From contig PRDH01000019.1 of NCBI GenBank assembly GCA_003345545.1, positions 1-64,000 on the forward strand: a stretch of 64,000 nt of DNA. The letters are read 5' to 3'. Below, one piece after another: positions 1 through 9,366 of this stretch. The position numbers and the translations under genes are program-made. Every line of letters starts with the position of its first letter. Within the stretch, counting starts at the first letter, position 1. The notes under the pieces are model-generated. The model did no database searches, was not told the DNA's origin, and saw nothing but the letters and a program-made list of their open reading frames with translations. The stretch is from Candidatus Thorarchaeota archaeon. GTDB lineage: Archaea; Asgardarchaeota; Thorarchaeia; Thorarchaeales; Thorarchaeaceae.

Positions 1-232
1 CTATAGCAGATCCGATGAGCACTGCCCAGACGCCGAAGAACGGTCCCAACAAGAATCCCATAATGGGTGCCGATACGAGTCCAAATGAGATTGTGGCTCC
101 TCCCCCGACACTGATAGAGAAAGGGATAAGCGTAATCACGAGATGTACAGCAGCGAAGATGCCTAGGAGTGCCATTTCACGTACTCCAAAACGCAGTCTC
201 ATCGACCTGAAAGATACGTACACTCTAAACAT
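1..232 (-). CDS. Partial integral membrane protein (ECF-transporter S-component-like?), runs off the window edge
   Basis: Reverse-strand translation from ATG at 232: MFRVYVSFRSMRLRFGVREMALLGIFAAVHLVITLIPFSISVGGGATISFGLVSAPIMGFLLGPFFGVWAVLIGSAI; hydrophobic, open to the window edge. Confidence 0.6.
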   Translation of the reverse strand, partial: MFRVYVSFRSMRLRFGVREMALLGIFAAVHLVITLIPFSISVGGGATISFGLVSAPIMGFLLGPFFGVWAVLIGSAI

Positions 233-543
233 GATTATTCTCGCTCCTTCTTCTAGCGCTGTTCAGCAGACCATATCGGCACTATGGGCATTGATTCGCC
301 ATTGTAAACGGATATTTGAAGATGTTCGGACCGTTGAAACGAAGCCAACTGCTCATCTTTGAGCATATTCACTCACTTCTCACTGGAAGGAAGCCTAGAG
401 ATGAATCCGTCCGGGCAATACTCGCATCACAAATCGCTCGTAGTGTGCTTTCGAGCATTCATGAGGATGATTGTCGAAGGCTCGACTACTAGAGGCATCT
501 ATGAATGCCAAGTCAAATTTGAGGGGAGTCACAATGGTAGGAC

Positions 544-1470
544 TTAGCTACTTGAGGATGCCGCAATCCAGAAGAACAAACCGCCCAAGATCCAAACGAA
601 AAGACCTGCACCTAGTAGAACTCCAAGCGTAGCTCCCATGCCGGATGAGCCAAAATTCACATGCATGTTTGTGAAGCTCTTGAAGCCTCCGACATATTTC
701 GTTTCATAGTCGCAGTGAAATTCCTTGTCAGTAACTGCTCCGCATATCTCACAGACATATCTATTCTGAAAGACTGCTCCGAGAACGCTGTCAACATTGC
801 AGCCTATGAAGCCAGTCAATACAGTCAGAGGTATGAGAAAGTAGACTTGGTCAACTGCTGTGACTGCTGGTACCCAGCCAGGGGCAAAGACTGAGAAGAG
901 AACTGCAATTACTCCAATCGTAAGACCTGCCAGAATGGCAACAGCCTCACCAAGCAAGGAAACTCCGCCAATCGTACCAGTCGGTACCTTCCTTCGAAGA
1001 TTAGTGATCAATCTCGGCTTGCTCCTGCTGAAGACTCCTAATTCGCTAGCTAGGGTATCCGCGGCTGTAGTTGATACTGCTCCGATATAACCACCGAAGA
1101 GAAAGAACGGCCAACCTGCAGCCGCCAAGTCTGGGACGAGACTGGCAAGGTACATAGCAACCGAGAACATCATAGGAATGAGTCCGCTTCCGAAGACGTT
1201 TTTCCATGATCTCTTGCCTTTTCCTTCTTGAGCACAGTTCCTCTGCATCTTTGCCTTGTACTTATATTTAGTAGCAATCCCTGCGCTCAGGAAATAGAAG
1301 AGCACAATTACGAACGCCGAAACGCCACCAGTGTACCAGATGGTGAATCCCACAATGAAGGCACTGATGAGTCCAGAAATATCGACAAAGTGGAGCTTAT
1401 AGGCCAAGGCCCCGAAAGCACCCATCACCAATAGTCCGGAAACGGCCGGATGCGCAAGTATCTCAAACAT
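544..1470 (-). CDS. DUF92 family integral membrane protein
   Basis: 308 aa, multi-TM; motifs GLISAFIVGFTIWYTGG, FGSGLIPMMFSV, TTAADTLASELGVFS, GTIGGVSLLGEAVAILAG, GFIGCNVDSVLGAVFQ are typical of DUF92. Confidence 0.85.
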   Translation of the reverse strand: MFEILAHPAVSGLLVMGAFGALAYKLHFVDISGLISAFIVGFTIWYTGGVSAFVIVLFYFLSAGIATKYKYKAKMQRNCAQEGKGKRSWKNVFGSGLIPMMFSVAMYLASLVPDLAAAGWPFFLFGGYIGAVSTTAADTLASELGVFSRSKPRLITNLRRKVPTGTIGGVSLLGEAVAILAGLTIGVIAVLFSVFAPGWVPAVTAVDQVYFLIPLTVLTGFIGCNVDSVLGAVFQNRYVCEICGAVTDKEFHCDYETKYVGGFKSFTNMHVNFGSSGMGATLGVLLGAGLFVWILGGLFFWIAASSSS

Positions 1471-1814
1471 TCATTTCACATCCATGAATCATCATTAGCT
1501 CAAGCTTTGGTAATGTCATTGCGGTCTAGTTCGAATGTTCTATGAGCATATATCATAACCTAATCTACACCAGATTAACACTCTGCCGTTCCGATTTTGC
1601 ATTTATAGCTTTGCCTTAGGTATTGCTCTCCTGCAGCTTATCTTCGTCAATATGATGCCTTTCATGAATAATTCGGCACTAGACGAATAATGAATTTTCG
1701 ATGTTTATATCGGCAACTGTCGAAATCACCCTTTTCCGGGCGTTGTTTTTTTGTGCTCACCCTCTGCCAAACAGAGGATTATGAATATCAATGGTCGTGA
1801 AATCATACGGCCAC

Positions 1815-4800
1815 CTAATAGACTGTGAACTGCTTCTTCACTATGTCTACCGCACGATTTGGAAGCGGACGACCGTGCTGCGAGATGACTGCATCTAGGT
1901 AGTACCCTGACACAACATCGATCGGTGGAGTCAGCCATCTCACAGTCATTGTGTTCTTCTCTCCGCTAGGTAGACGGATTTCAAACTCCTTGACAATCTC
2001 ACGTCTTGACATCACTCTGAGATTGACTCTCAGGTCCTCCAAATCCTCTCTCGCGCTCTCCACATCCACGACAATATCGACTGGAGTGAGTCTAGCAACA
2101 AGACCCGGAATCTCATCACCTGTTTCGCTCTTTATTGAAAAGCCGACCTTGAAGAATGGCTTTTCGATAGCCTTGACCTTAAATCGTTGGCTATTCTCAT
2201 TCGATTGTGTGCCACAAGTTAGGCTCGCCTTCAGGTGTGCCGTACTCATTTCCGCACCGAGAGGTACTCTGAACTGGACTGGAATCATTTTTGCCTTTTC
2301 AGGTTCTAGGTTGATGTTTCTCTCAATCAGGCTGAAGTTACCAGCAATTGATTCAAGGCTGACTGAAAGACTGCAATCTGTTGGTTCTATTGGGCCGCCC
2401 TGGATTTGTATTGTCATCTGAACCATTTGGTCAGGTAGAGTGTAACTGGGAAGCCCGATGAACTCGATCGCCGCAAAACCTGCTGAGGGACCACCAACGA
2501 TGTCTATTGTTGCCGAACGCCTATCCATCTCCATATCTGCATAGCTGAGGATTGCAACAAGCGAAACCGTCTTTGGGTTTGTGGATGACTCCGGAGCTGG
2601 AACTGTGATGGGACCGAAGGCCAATGATAGGTTCTTGCTCTGCTTTACAGGCTGTCGAAGGACCATGTGCTCCTCGCCATCAGGAAAGACGAATGATAAT
2701 GAGAGAACAGCAGGATCTCCCTGCTCCGTGTTCCTCCGGATTCGTAACCATCCTGACACTTTACCTCCGATGTGAGAACGTTGGGGAACTCGAAGTGAGT
2801 CTAGATTGATGCGAGTCGCAACCTCGTCTATGCTGAATCTGTCTGACTCGACCGATGCCATGATACCTCCCCTCTCAATTACACGAATGCGAATTACGCC
2901 AACTCTGTCCGACTGAGTCATTTTCTCCACATGAGGGACTCTCCACTGAAAAGTCGCTGTTGTGCCCATGAACTCCCCGAATTGCAGGCTCTCAATTTCA
3001 GTCGACTTCTCTGATTCTGAATAGAAGTCAACAATCATCGTTGCTGATGTCCCAATCACCTTGCTCCTATCACTTACGACTACACTCCCCGTCACGAATT
3101 CGCCGGGCACGTAGCTGCTTTTCAAATCTGACTCTAGGACGGCTTGCGGCCCCCTTCTCACAAATCCCACGTAGAAGGGCTTTGATGTTCCTTCAGCTAT
3201 TTCCATATTCTCTTCGTTGAGCAAGCGTATCTGGAGAACACATCTCTCAACACCTTCAGCCGCATCAGGTGGAATCATCAGAGGCGGGAGGTGTGAACTC
3301 TCAAGGACTGTGGTTTCTCCTCCCTCAATCTCAAGCATCTCTCTAGTTCCGACAATGACGCGCTCGAGATTGGGGGCAAGTACATTGACTTGACAGCTGA
3401 CGAGTGATTTTGAAGGATAGTTGGTTTCGATCTCTCCGACAAAGAGAACAGGCGTCTTGCCATCTGCAAACTGAGTTGTCGTGCCTGGTTTGATTGATGC
3501 ACTCATCCAATATGTGTTGATGGTGCTAGTAAAACTGATCTGACGACCTGCAAAACCCACATCTGCAATCACGTTATAGGCAGTCGTGTCCTTTCGAGTT
3601 CTGAAGACAACCTGAGAAACATGTATTTCTCCAGCTTCAATGCTGTCGATTGTCAGAACATTACCATCCACAGTATTCCTGTGAGAGTCTTCTATTGAGT
3701 ATTTCACAGTCAGGTTCTCGAGACTTCTACCAGTACTGTTGCGAACGAGGATATTGAATTGTGCGTCTTGCCCCGCGAATGCTCTATCGGCGTCTATGAC
3801 GATCTCAGGTTCAAGGCCCTTCCACCAACACAGCCACGTAGGAAGATGTGGAGTTCCTTCAATCGGATCATAGAGCCAGTTGGTGCAACACTCCCTCGTG
3901 ACCTCTGCCAGACGTTTTAAAAGTGCAACCATATTGAAATCGGACTTTGCATAGACATCAAGCTGAAAGTCTGCCTCAGTTGTCCTCGGGTTTACATACT
4001 CACTTCCAAATATCGAAACAAGCAATGCCTGAATGAATGGATTCTCAATAACCTTGAGGTCGTCCAGCTCATCGCGGATCAGGTAGAGCATCGAGACAAT
4101 TGCATCTCCAATGTATCTGTTCCGTCGTGTTTCGTCAATAATTCCTGAGTCAGACACTTGGTGATTGTAGATTGTAAGGAATTCACCTCCACCCTCTCCC
4201 GGCTTGAATGGACCCCATAGTCCGGCAGCCACTGCGGATGCTCTATTCGCGCTAAGTGATTTTGCGCCAACATCTGGGACTATCTTGCCTTGATTGACCA
4301 TGCGCTTAGCTTTCAGAGCAAGAGCCTGAAGGATTAGTGCGAGTCCCATCCTTCTGGGAATACTCAACTGAGTATCGAACACTCGGAGTTCAATCGTTCC
4401 GTAATCCGTGTAGGGATAACAGTCCACCATCCTTGCATAGCTTCTGTTTACATGCTTAGCAAATGCTTCCTTATCAGCTGCCTTGACGTATGGAATCATT
4501 TCGAATTCGTTTGTTGGACCCATTTGTGTTGTGTTCTTGAAGAGTCTAATCGACCTCTTGCAACGAGGTGCACGGACCACGCCCTTATCATCCATTGTTA
4601 TTTCGTCACTCGTTTTCTTGTTTTCGAATGGCGAGTTCACTGATAGTGCTATGAGATGTGGAATGAAGTTCCGTATCATGTTATAGACAGCGATTTTGGT
4701 GGTTTCATCAACTTCCGGGCTGAGAATGTGATGATGCTCACCAAATGACAGATTGCGCAGGTACTCCTGTGTGGGATTCAGGCCAGTTGATATGAGAATC

Positions 4801-5249
4801 GCTTGGGAGTCCTTGGGTAGTGACTCATATGAGATAGCTATCAGTGTCTGTACCCACCATGCGAGCTCTTCGAGTGTCGTGCATGGAGGCGTTGCGACTT
4901 CGAGAATCCAGGTCAAGCTGACAACGTTCGGGTCATGTCCTAGGAGAGTGTATTCTCTTAGTTGTCCTGCGGGATCCTTATACGTGGCAACTATTCGTGA
5001 ACCTCGTTCTCCTTCTTCTGTCTGCGCCGAATGATCGTATTTCTGTCTGACAGTTTCCACTGATGAAGACCTGATTTTCTTGTCAAGAAGCCCCTTTGCG
5101 CTCGCGACTATCTTGTCGAACAAATCTAAGATGTCTTCTCCACGAATCCAAGTACCATCTTTGCGAATGACTTGGAGCTCGACCTCTATGCCATGAGGAA
5201 AGGGCAACTGCATCTCTGAATCATTTGAGGTCGGGATCATTCCTACCAC
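1815..5249 (-). CDS. Glutamate-cysteine ligase family 2 (GCS2/YbdK-like) domain fused to a long C-terminal beta-sandwich/Ig-like region
   Basis: 1144 aa; N-terminal ~470 aa with GIEVELQVI, LEVATPPCTTLEEL, FGEHHHIL, DYGTIELRVFDTQLS; remainder has repeated 'N..V...L.V.YSIEDS' style strand patterns. Confidence 0.7.
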   Translation of the reverse strand: MVGMIPTSNDSEMQLPFPHGIEVELQVIRKDGTWIRGEDILDLFDKIVASAKGLLDKKIRSSSVETVRQKYDHSAQTEEGERGSRIVATYKDPAGQLREYTLLGHDPNVVSLTWILEVATPPCTTLEELAWWVQTLIAISYESLPKDSQAILISTGLNPTQEYLRNLSFGEHHHILSPEVDETTKIAVYNMIRNFIPHLIALSVNSPFENKKTSDEITMDDKGVVRAPRCKRSIRLFKNTTQMGPTNEFEMIPYVKAADKEAFAKHVNRSYARMVDCYPYTDYGTIELRVFDTQLSIPRRMGLALILQALALKAKRMVNQGKIVPDVGAKSLSANRASAVAAGLWGPFKPGEGGGEFLTIYNHQVSDSGIIDETRRNRYIGDAIVSMLYLIRDELDDLKVIENPFIQALLVSIFGSEYVNPRTTEADFQLDVYAKSDFNMVALLKRLAEVTRECCTNWLYDPIEGTPHLPTWLCWWKGLEPEIVIDADRAFAGQDAQFNILVRNSTGRSLENLTVKYSIEDSHRNTVDGNVLTIDSIEAGEIHVSQVVFRTRKDTTAYNVIADVGFAGRQISFTSTINTYWMSASIKPGTTTQFADGKTPVLFVGEIETNYPSKSLVSCQVNVLAPNLERVIVGTREMLEIEGGETTVLESSHLPPLMIPPDAAEGVERCVLQIRLLNEENMEIAEGTSKPFYVGFVRRGPQAVLESDLKSSYVPGEFVTGSVVVSDRSKVIGTSATMIVDFYSESEKSTEIESLQFGEFMGTTATFQWRVPHVEKMTQSDRVGVIRIRVIERGGIMASVESDRFSIDEVATRINLDSLRVPQRSHIGGKVSGWLRIRRNTEQGDPAVLSLSFVFPDGEEHMVLRQPVKQSKNLSLAFGPITVPAPESSTNPKTVSLVAILSYADMEMDRRSATIDIVGGPSAGFAAIEFIGLPSYTLPDQMVQMTIQIQGGPIEPTDCSLSVSLESIAGNFSLIERNINLEPEKAKMIPVQFRVPLGAEMSTAHLKASLTCGTQSNENSQRFKVKAIEKPFFKVGFSIKSETGDEIPGLVARLTPVDIVVDVESAREDLEDLRVNLRVMSRREIVKEFEIRLPSGEKNTMTVRWLTPPIDVVSGYYLDAVISQHGRPLPNRAVDIVKKQFTVY

Positions 5250-5960
5250 CTAGAGGGTCGTGATGGTTTCGAGAATTTCGGCAATCTTTGGTACATTCCC
5301 TGCAAGTGTTGAGGAGAGTGTCATTTCTAGGACCACCACATTTTCAGCCTCCCTTGCCAATTCAGTCAGCTTGTATGTGAGCAATCCTCCCCCGAATTCA
5401 CCATCATCATCAAGCACTTGGAGGTTCAGCTCTCTGAGCTTCTCCTTGAAAGTCGATATCTCTCTCGGACTACCATGTTTGTATCTTGTTCCTAGGATTA
5501 CTGCTCTGTTGCTATCTATGACGGTAGGTAATGGCGACCACCTCAGATTGATTATTAGTTGGGATGTCTTGAGTTTGAGTTGTGCTCTGATGATTCTCAT
5601 GATGGAATCACACGTAGCCTGTGATTCGCTTCGGTCTGAGCCTTTTATGATGACTGGCAGTCTGAATCCTCTTCCTCTGAGGCTTTCAAACGCGTCGTGA
5701 ATTGGGTCTCCCTTGATGTCGGCGGTCAACGCACATACAATGCCAGTCGTTGAACCTTGGACGATGAGGACAGTCGTAGAGAAGTCATCCACTCGCAGGT
5801 TGCTTTCAATGGATTCCAAACTAGTGTGGAGATTGGATAGTCGCTGCAAGAGACTCCCAAGAATCTGCTCTGCTCTTTCTAGTTCTTGGAGAAGGACTGC
5901 TCCTTCACTAGCACTGGTCATTGATAGGTTACCACTCTCTGAGTATTGCTCAACAAGCAA
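5250..5960 (-). CDS. N-formylglutamate amidohydrolase-like protein (tentative)
   Basis: 236 aa, directly abuts the GCS2 gene; motifs SNRAVILGTRYKHGSP and GEFGGGLLTYKL...NVVVLEMTLS resemble the LGT..G.S and F.GG.ITR....vq.lqlEl motifs of FGase. Confidence 0.45.
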   Translation of the reverse strand: MLVEQYSESGNLSMTSASEGAVLLQELERAEQILGSLLQRLSNLHTSLESIESNLRVDDFSTTVLIVQGSTTGIVCALTADIKGDPIHDAFESLRGRGFRLPVIIKGSDRSESQATCDSIMRIIRAQLKLKTSQLIINLRWSPLPTVIDSNRAVILGTRYKHGSPREISTFKEKLRELNLQVLDDDGEFGGGLLTYKLTELAREAENVVVLEMTLSSTLAGNVPKIAEILETITTL

Positions 5961-6014
5961 CAGTTCCGCTCATTCGTTATTATCTTTCCTAGTTCAATGC
6001 AGTTCCAAGAAGGA

Positions 6015-6452
6015 CTAGGCATCTGCAATCAAACTCATCAACTCATCAATCTTTGCCCTAAGCTCCTTCAGACGATACCAAGTTGATTCTCGCCCACTTT
6101 GGTCTGCAAGTTTTCTCACAATGATATTGTAATCCACCCCAGCAAGATCACCCAACAATACGAGCGCACTCTTTGACTTGAAGTGAGACTCATTCACTCT
6201 ACCGTTTCTGAACCTAGTAATAAGAGGCTCAAGTGCTCGTTCTGCTGAATCAATCTCTATCAATGCACCGCGGTAGCTGCCCTTTGGATCCTTGATGGCA
6301 TACCCTCCGACCAATGGAGTCATTCCCATACCTAGTGAACCTTTCCCAATATCATCAAGTGTATCCATAGCATTCTGGAAGAACTGATCCCCGTCCCCTA
6401 GACACTTCTTGATTGCCCTCAAGATTCGAGGTCGTTCGATAGAGTCAATCAT
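6015..6452 (-). CDS. Hypothetical protein
   Basis: 145 aa ORF, same strand as neighbours, non-overlapping. Confidence 0.6.
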   Translation of the reverse strand: MIDSIERPRILRAIKKCLGDGDQFFQNAMDTLDDIGKGSLGMGMTPLVGGYAIKDPKGSYRGALIEIDSAERALEPLITRFRNGRVNESHFKSKSALVLLGDLAGVDYNIIVRKLADQSGRESTWYRLKELRAKIDELMSLIADA

Positions 6453-6528
6453 GAAATCACCTTAGTGAGAAGTGCAGAAAAAGGAAGTGGATACGGGTGC
6501 TTCAAGGGTCACACCCGTGGTTCGGATT

Positions 6529-7590
6529 CTATAATTGGACTTCTGGCAGCTCACCGGCGAAATGGCATGCTACGATATGTGCATCGCTGATGTTTCTGTC
6601 TTCGGGTATCTCCCTTACACAGATTTCCTGTGCGTATGGACATCTAGGGTGGAACCGACAGCCGGATGGCACATTGATAGGACTTGGAGGCTCGCCCTTC
6701 AAAGACTCGATACGTCGTTTGATGGTGGGGTCTCCAGAGGGCACTGCTGAAATCAATGCTCGAGTGTACGGATGCAGTGGACTGAAAGCCACATCGTGTG
6801 CTGGCCCCAACTCCATGATTCTCCCAAGATACATGATTCCAATTCTATCAGCAATATATGTTGCAACAGCCAGGTCGTGGGTGATAAACAGATACGTGAG
6901 TCCGAGCTCTTCACGCAGAGTCAACAACAGGTTCAGGATTTCTGCACGTATGGACACGTCAAGCATTGAAACTGGCTCATCAGCCACCATGAACTCAGGA
7001 TGCAGAATAAGCGCCCTGGCAACAGAGATTCTCTGTCTCTGTCCTCCAGATAGCTCATGGGGATACCTGTCAATATAGTCTTCGGCCGGAGTCAGGGCAA
7101 CGCTCTCCAGTGCTTCGAGGACTCTTTGGCGTCTCTGACTTGGCATCAGCGGTATCTTGTGAACCATAAGCGGCTCTTGCACTATGCTGAAGATGCTCTG
7201 CTTCGGGTTAAGGGATTCGTAGGGGTCTTGGAATGTAATCTGCATGCGCTTCCTGAGGTTCTTGATTTCATTTCTGTCAAGGGTCGCCAAGTTCTGACCT
7301 GCATAGAATACCTCACCATCCGTAGGAACCTCCAGGTGGAGAATGCATCTGCCTGTTGTAGTCTTCCCACAACCAGATTCTCCTGCCAGAACAAGTATCT
7401 CTCCTTTCTTGATGTCGAAAGTCACTCCATCGACTGCTTTCACAAAGAGCTCCTGCCTATACAGCATTGACGATAGGAAACCCGTATTGACTGCAAACCA
7501 TTTTCGCATGTTCCTGACGGCAATCAGAGTATTGCCATCCTTGACTTCCTCGGAACCCTGTAGAACTCTCGATTCATCTGTTGTCATCAT
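6529..7590 (-). CDS. Dipeptide/oligopeptide ABC transporter ATP-binding protein (DppF/OppF-like)
   Basis: Walker [10 protein letters not shown], signature LSGGQRQRISVARAL, C-terminal [14 protein letters not shown] motif. Confidence 0.95.
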   Translation of the reverse strand: MMTTDESRVLQGSEEVKDGNTLIAVRNMRKWFAVNTGFLSSMLYRQELFVKAVDGVTFDIKKGEILVLAGESGCGKTTTGRCILHLEVPTDGEVFYAGQNLATLDRNEIKNLRKRMQITFQDPYESLNPKQSIFSIVQEPLMVHKIPLMPSQRRQRVLEALESVALTPAEDYIDRYPHELSGGQRQRISVARALILHPEFMVADEPVSMLDVSIRAEILNLLLTLREELGLTYLFITHDLAVATYIADRIGIMYLGRIMELGPAHDVAFSPLHPYTRALISAVPSGDPTIKRRIESLKGEPPSPINVPSGCRFHPRCPYAQEICVREIPEDRNISDAHIVACHFAGELPEVQL

Positions 7591-7593
7591 CTA

Positions 7594-8733
7594 TCACTCC
7601 AAGTCTATTTCAATCTCGCCTCTAAGCTGCTCAGCAAAGTGACAGGAAACAAACCTACCCGGTTCAACCTCCTGAGCTACCGGGTCATCCTTCGTGCAAA
7701 TGTCTTGCGCATATGGGCATCTAGGATGGAACCTGCAGCCCGTTGGAGGTGAGATTAGGTCTGGTGGAGACCCTGGAATCGAAGTGAGTTTCTTCTTTTC
7801 TGCCTTCACCATACTCGGGATTGCACCCACTAGTCCAGTGGCATATGGATGAATTGGGTCCTTGAATACTGATACGACATCAGCCAGCTCAACGATTTTG
7901 CCAGCATACATGACTGCGGTCTTATCACAGGTTTCGGCAATGACACTCAGGTCGTGTGTGATGAGAATGAGCGACAAGCCAAGATCTTTCTGGAGCTTCT
8001 GCATCAGCCTCAGAATCTGTGCCTGGATTGTGACGTCAAGTGCAGTGGTCGGTTCGTCAGCTATGACGAGATCGGGATTACAGGCAAGAGCCATAGCAAT
8101 CATGGCTCTTTGACGCATTCCTCCCGAAAACTCATGGGGATAGTTGTGAATGCGACCGGGGTCAAGACCAACCATCTCGAAGAGCTTAGCACAACGGTCT
8201 AGTGCCTCTTCCTCGGTCACGTTCTCATGCATGAGGATTGCTTCTGCAATCTGTTCTCCGATTTCAAATACGGGGTTCAGCGCATTCATGGCGCCTTGGA
8301 AGACGATAGCTACGTTCCTCCAACGGATGTCACGCATCTCCTTGGCGGTCTTGCGAATTAAGTCTTCACCCTTGAAGTACACGCTTCCACCAATGATATT
8401 TGCTGCAGGCGGGAGAAGTTGCATAACTGAATATGCCAAGCTTGACTTTCCACAACCACTCTCCCCAGCAAGTCCGATGGACTCACCAGGTTCCAGCGCC
8501 AGGGAAACGTTGTCGACTGCTTTTACAAGACCCTTCTGTGTTTGGTAGTACATCCTAAGATTACGAATGTCCAGCAAGGGCATGATTGTACACTCCATCG
8601 AGCCAATAGTGGCCCTGGGCAGGGCATCCGCCTCGCCCTTCTTGGGGTACGCCTGCCATGAGGTCGGCTTAAATATGTTGCTTTCAAAGACATTCTTCCG
8701 AGGGTCGTCCGACAGCAGCAAACGCAATGGCAT
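7594..8733 (-). CDS. Dipeptide/oligopeptide ABC transporter ATP-binding protein (DppD/OppD-like); true start possibly the internal MPLLDIRNL
   Basis: Walker [10 protein letters not shown], signature [29 protein letters not shown]. Confidence 0.95.
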   Translation of the reverse strand: MPLRLLLSDDPRKNVFESNIFKPTSWQAYPKKGEADALPRATIGSMECTIMPLLDIRNLRMYYQTQKGLVKAVDNVSLALEPGESIGLAGESGCGKSSLAYSVMQLLPPAANIIGGSVYFKGEDLIRKTAKEMRDIRWRNVAIVFQGAMNALNPVFEIGEQIAEAILMHENVTEEEALDRCAKLFEMVGLDPGRIHNYPHEFSGGMRQRAMIAMALACNPDLVIADEPTTALDVTIQAQILRLMQKLQKDLGLSLILITHDLSVIAETCDKTAVMYAGKIVELADVVSVFKDPIHPYATGLVGAIPSMVKAEKKKLTSIPGSPPDLISPPTGCRFHPRCPYAQDICTKDDPVAQEVEPGRFVSCHFAEQLRGEIEIDLE

Positions 8734-8854
8734 TAGAATAGAATCACAATAGTGAAGCTATTCTGATATCTACTATTGCCTTAGTGTGAGTCCAATAATA
8801 CGCTCGTTTAGAAAGAGTAAAAGCACTTCGATACGTAGTTGCCTCTGAATCAAG

Positions 8855-9175
8855 ATGTCTAGAATGGCAGTCAGATCCTTTCCAAGGACACACAATAAAC
8901 CCCCAAAATGGATTCTCCTAGTCCCCTTCATTCTCATGGTAGGTGGCTGGGCTATGACATTCGTCTACTTCCTCCAGTTCCTCGGAAGCATCATTGCCCT
9001 CACAGGAGCCCTGACCATATTCCTAGTAGGGGCAGTATATGCAGATCTTTGGGCCTCATATCGAAGGACGCAACAGCTAATCAAAGGCCGTCAAGAGGAA
9101 GGTCGTGTTACTTCTGCTGCTGCGGACATACCTCCAGCCGAAGATCCTTTTGAAGAAACCTTTGGTGAAGAGTAG
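8855..9175 (+). CDS. Small two-TM membrane protein, hypothetical
   Basis: 106 aa with two hydrophobic segments and a charged C-terminus. Confidence 0.6.
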   Translation: MSRMAVRSFPRTHNKPPKWILLVPFILMVGGWAMTFVYFLQFLGSIIALTGALTIFLVGAVYADLWASYRRTQQLIKGRQEEGRVTSAAADIPPAEDPFEETFGEE

Positions 9176-9366
9176 TCCCAGCGAGCTGCGATGTAAACGG
9201 CAATGGCTTTCAAGGGAATTAATCGGGTACCCGAACCAATTCCTTTTTTAGGCAATCTTTCAGGGTCGTCATCACCTATACGAGACAAGAGGACTTCTCG
9301 GATTCATTGAACGAGTACAGATTCGCTCACTTGAATGCGATTCGTCCTACCAATGGAGGATGACAT

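Noticed and set aside
15-547. Plus-strand ORFs 15..362 and 359..547
   Set aside because: The minus strand encodes a clear partial membrane protein over 1-232; the remainder has no coding signature.
1490-1570. Possible tRNA (gttcgaat T-loop-like sequence near 1530)
   Set aside because: No cloverleaf pairing or D-arm/anticodon arm could be assembled by eye.
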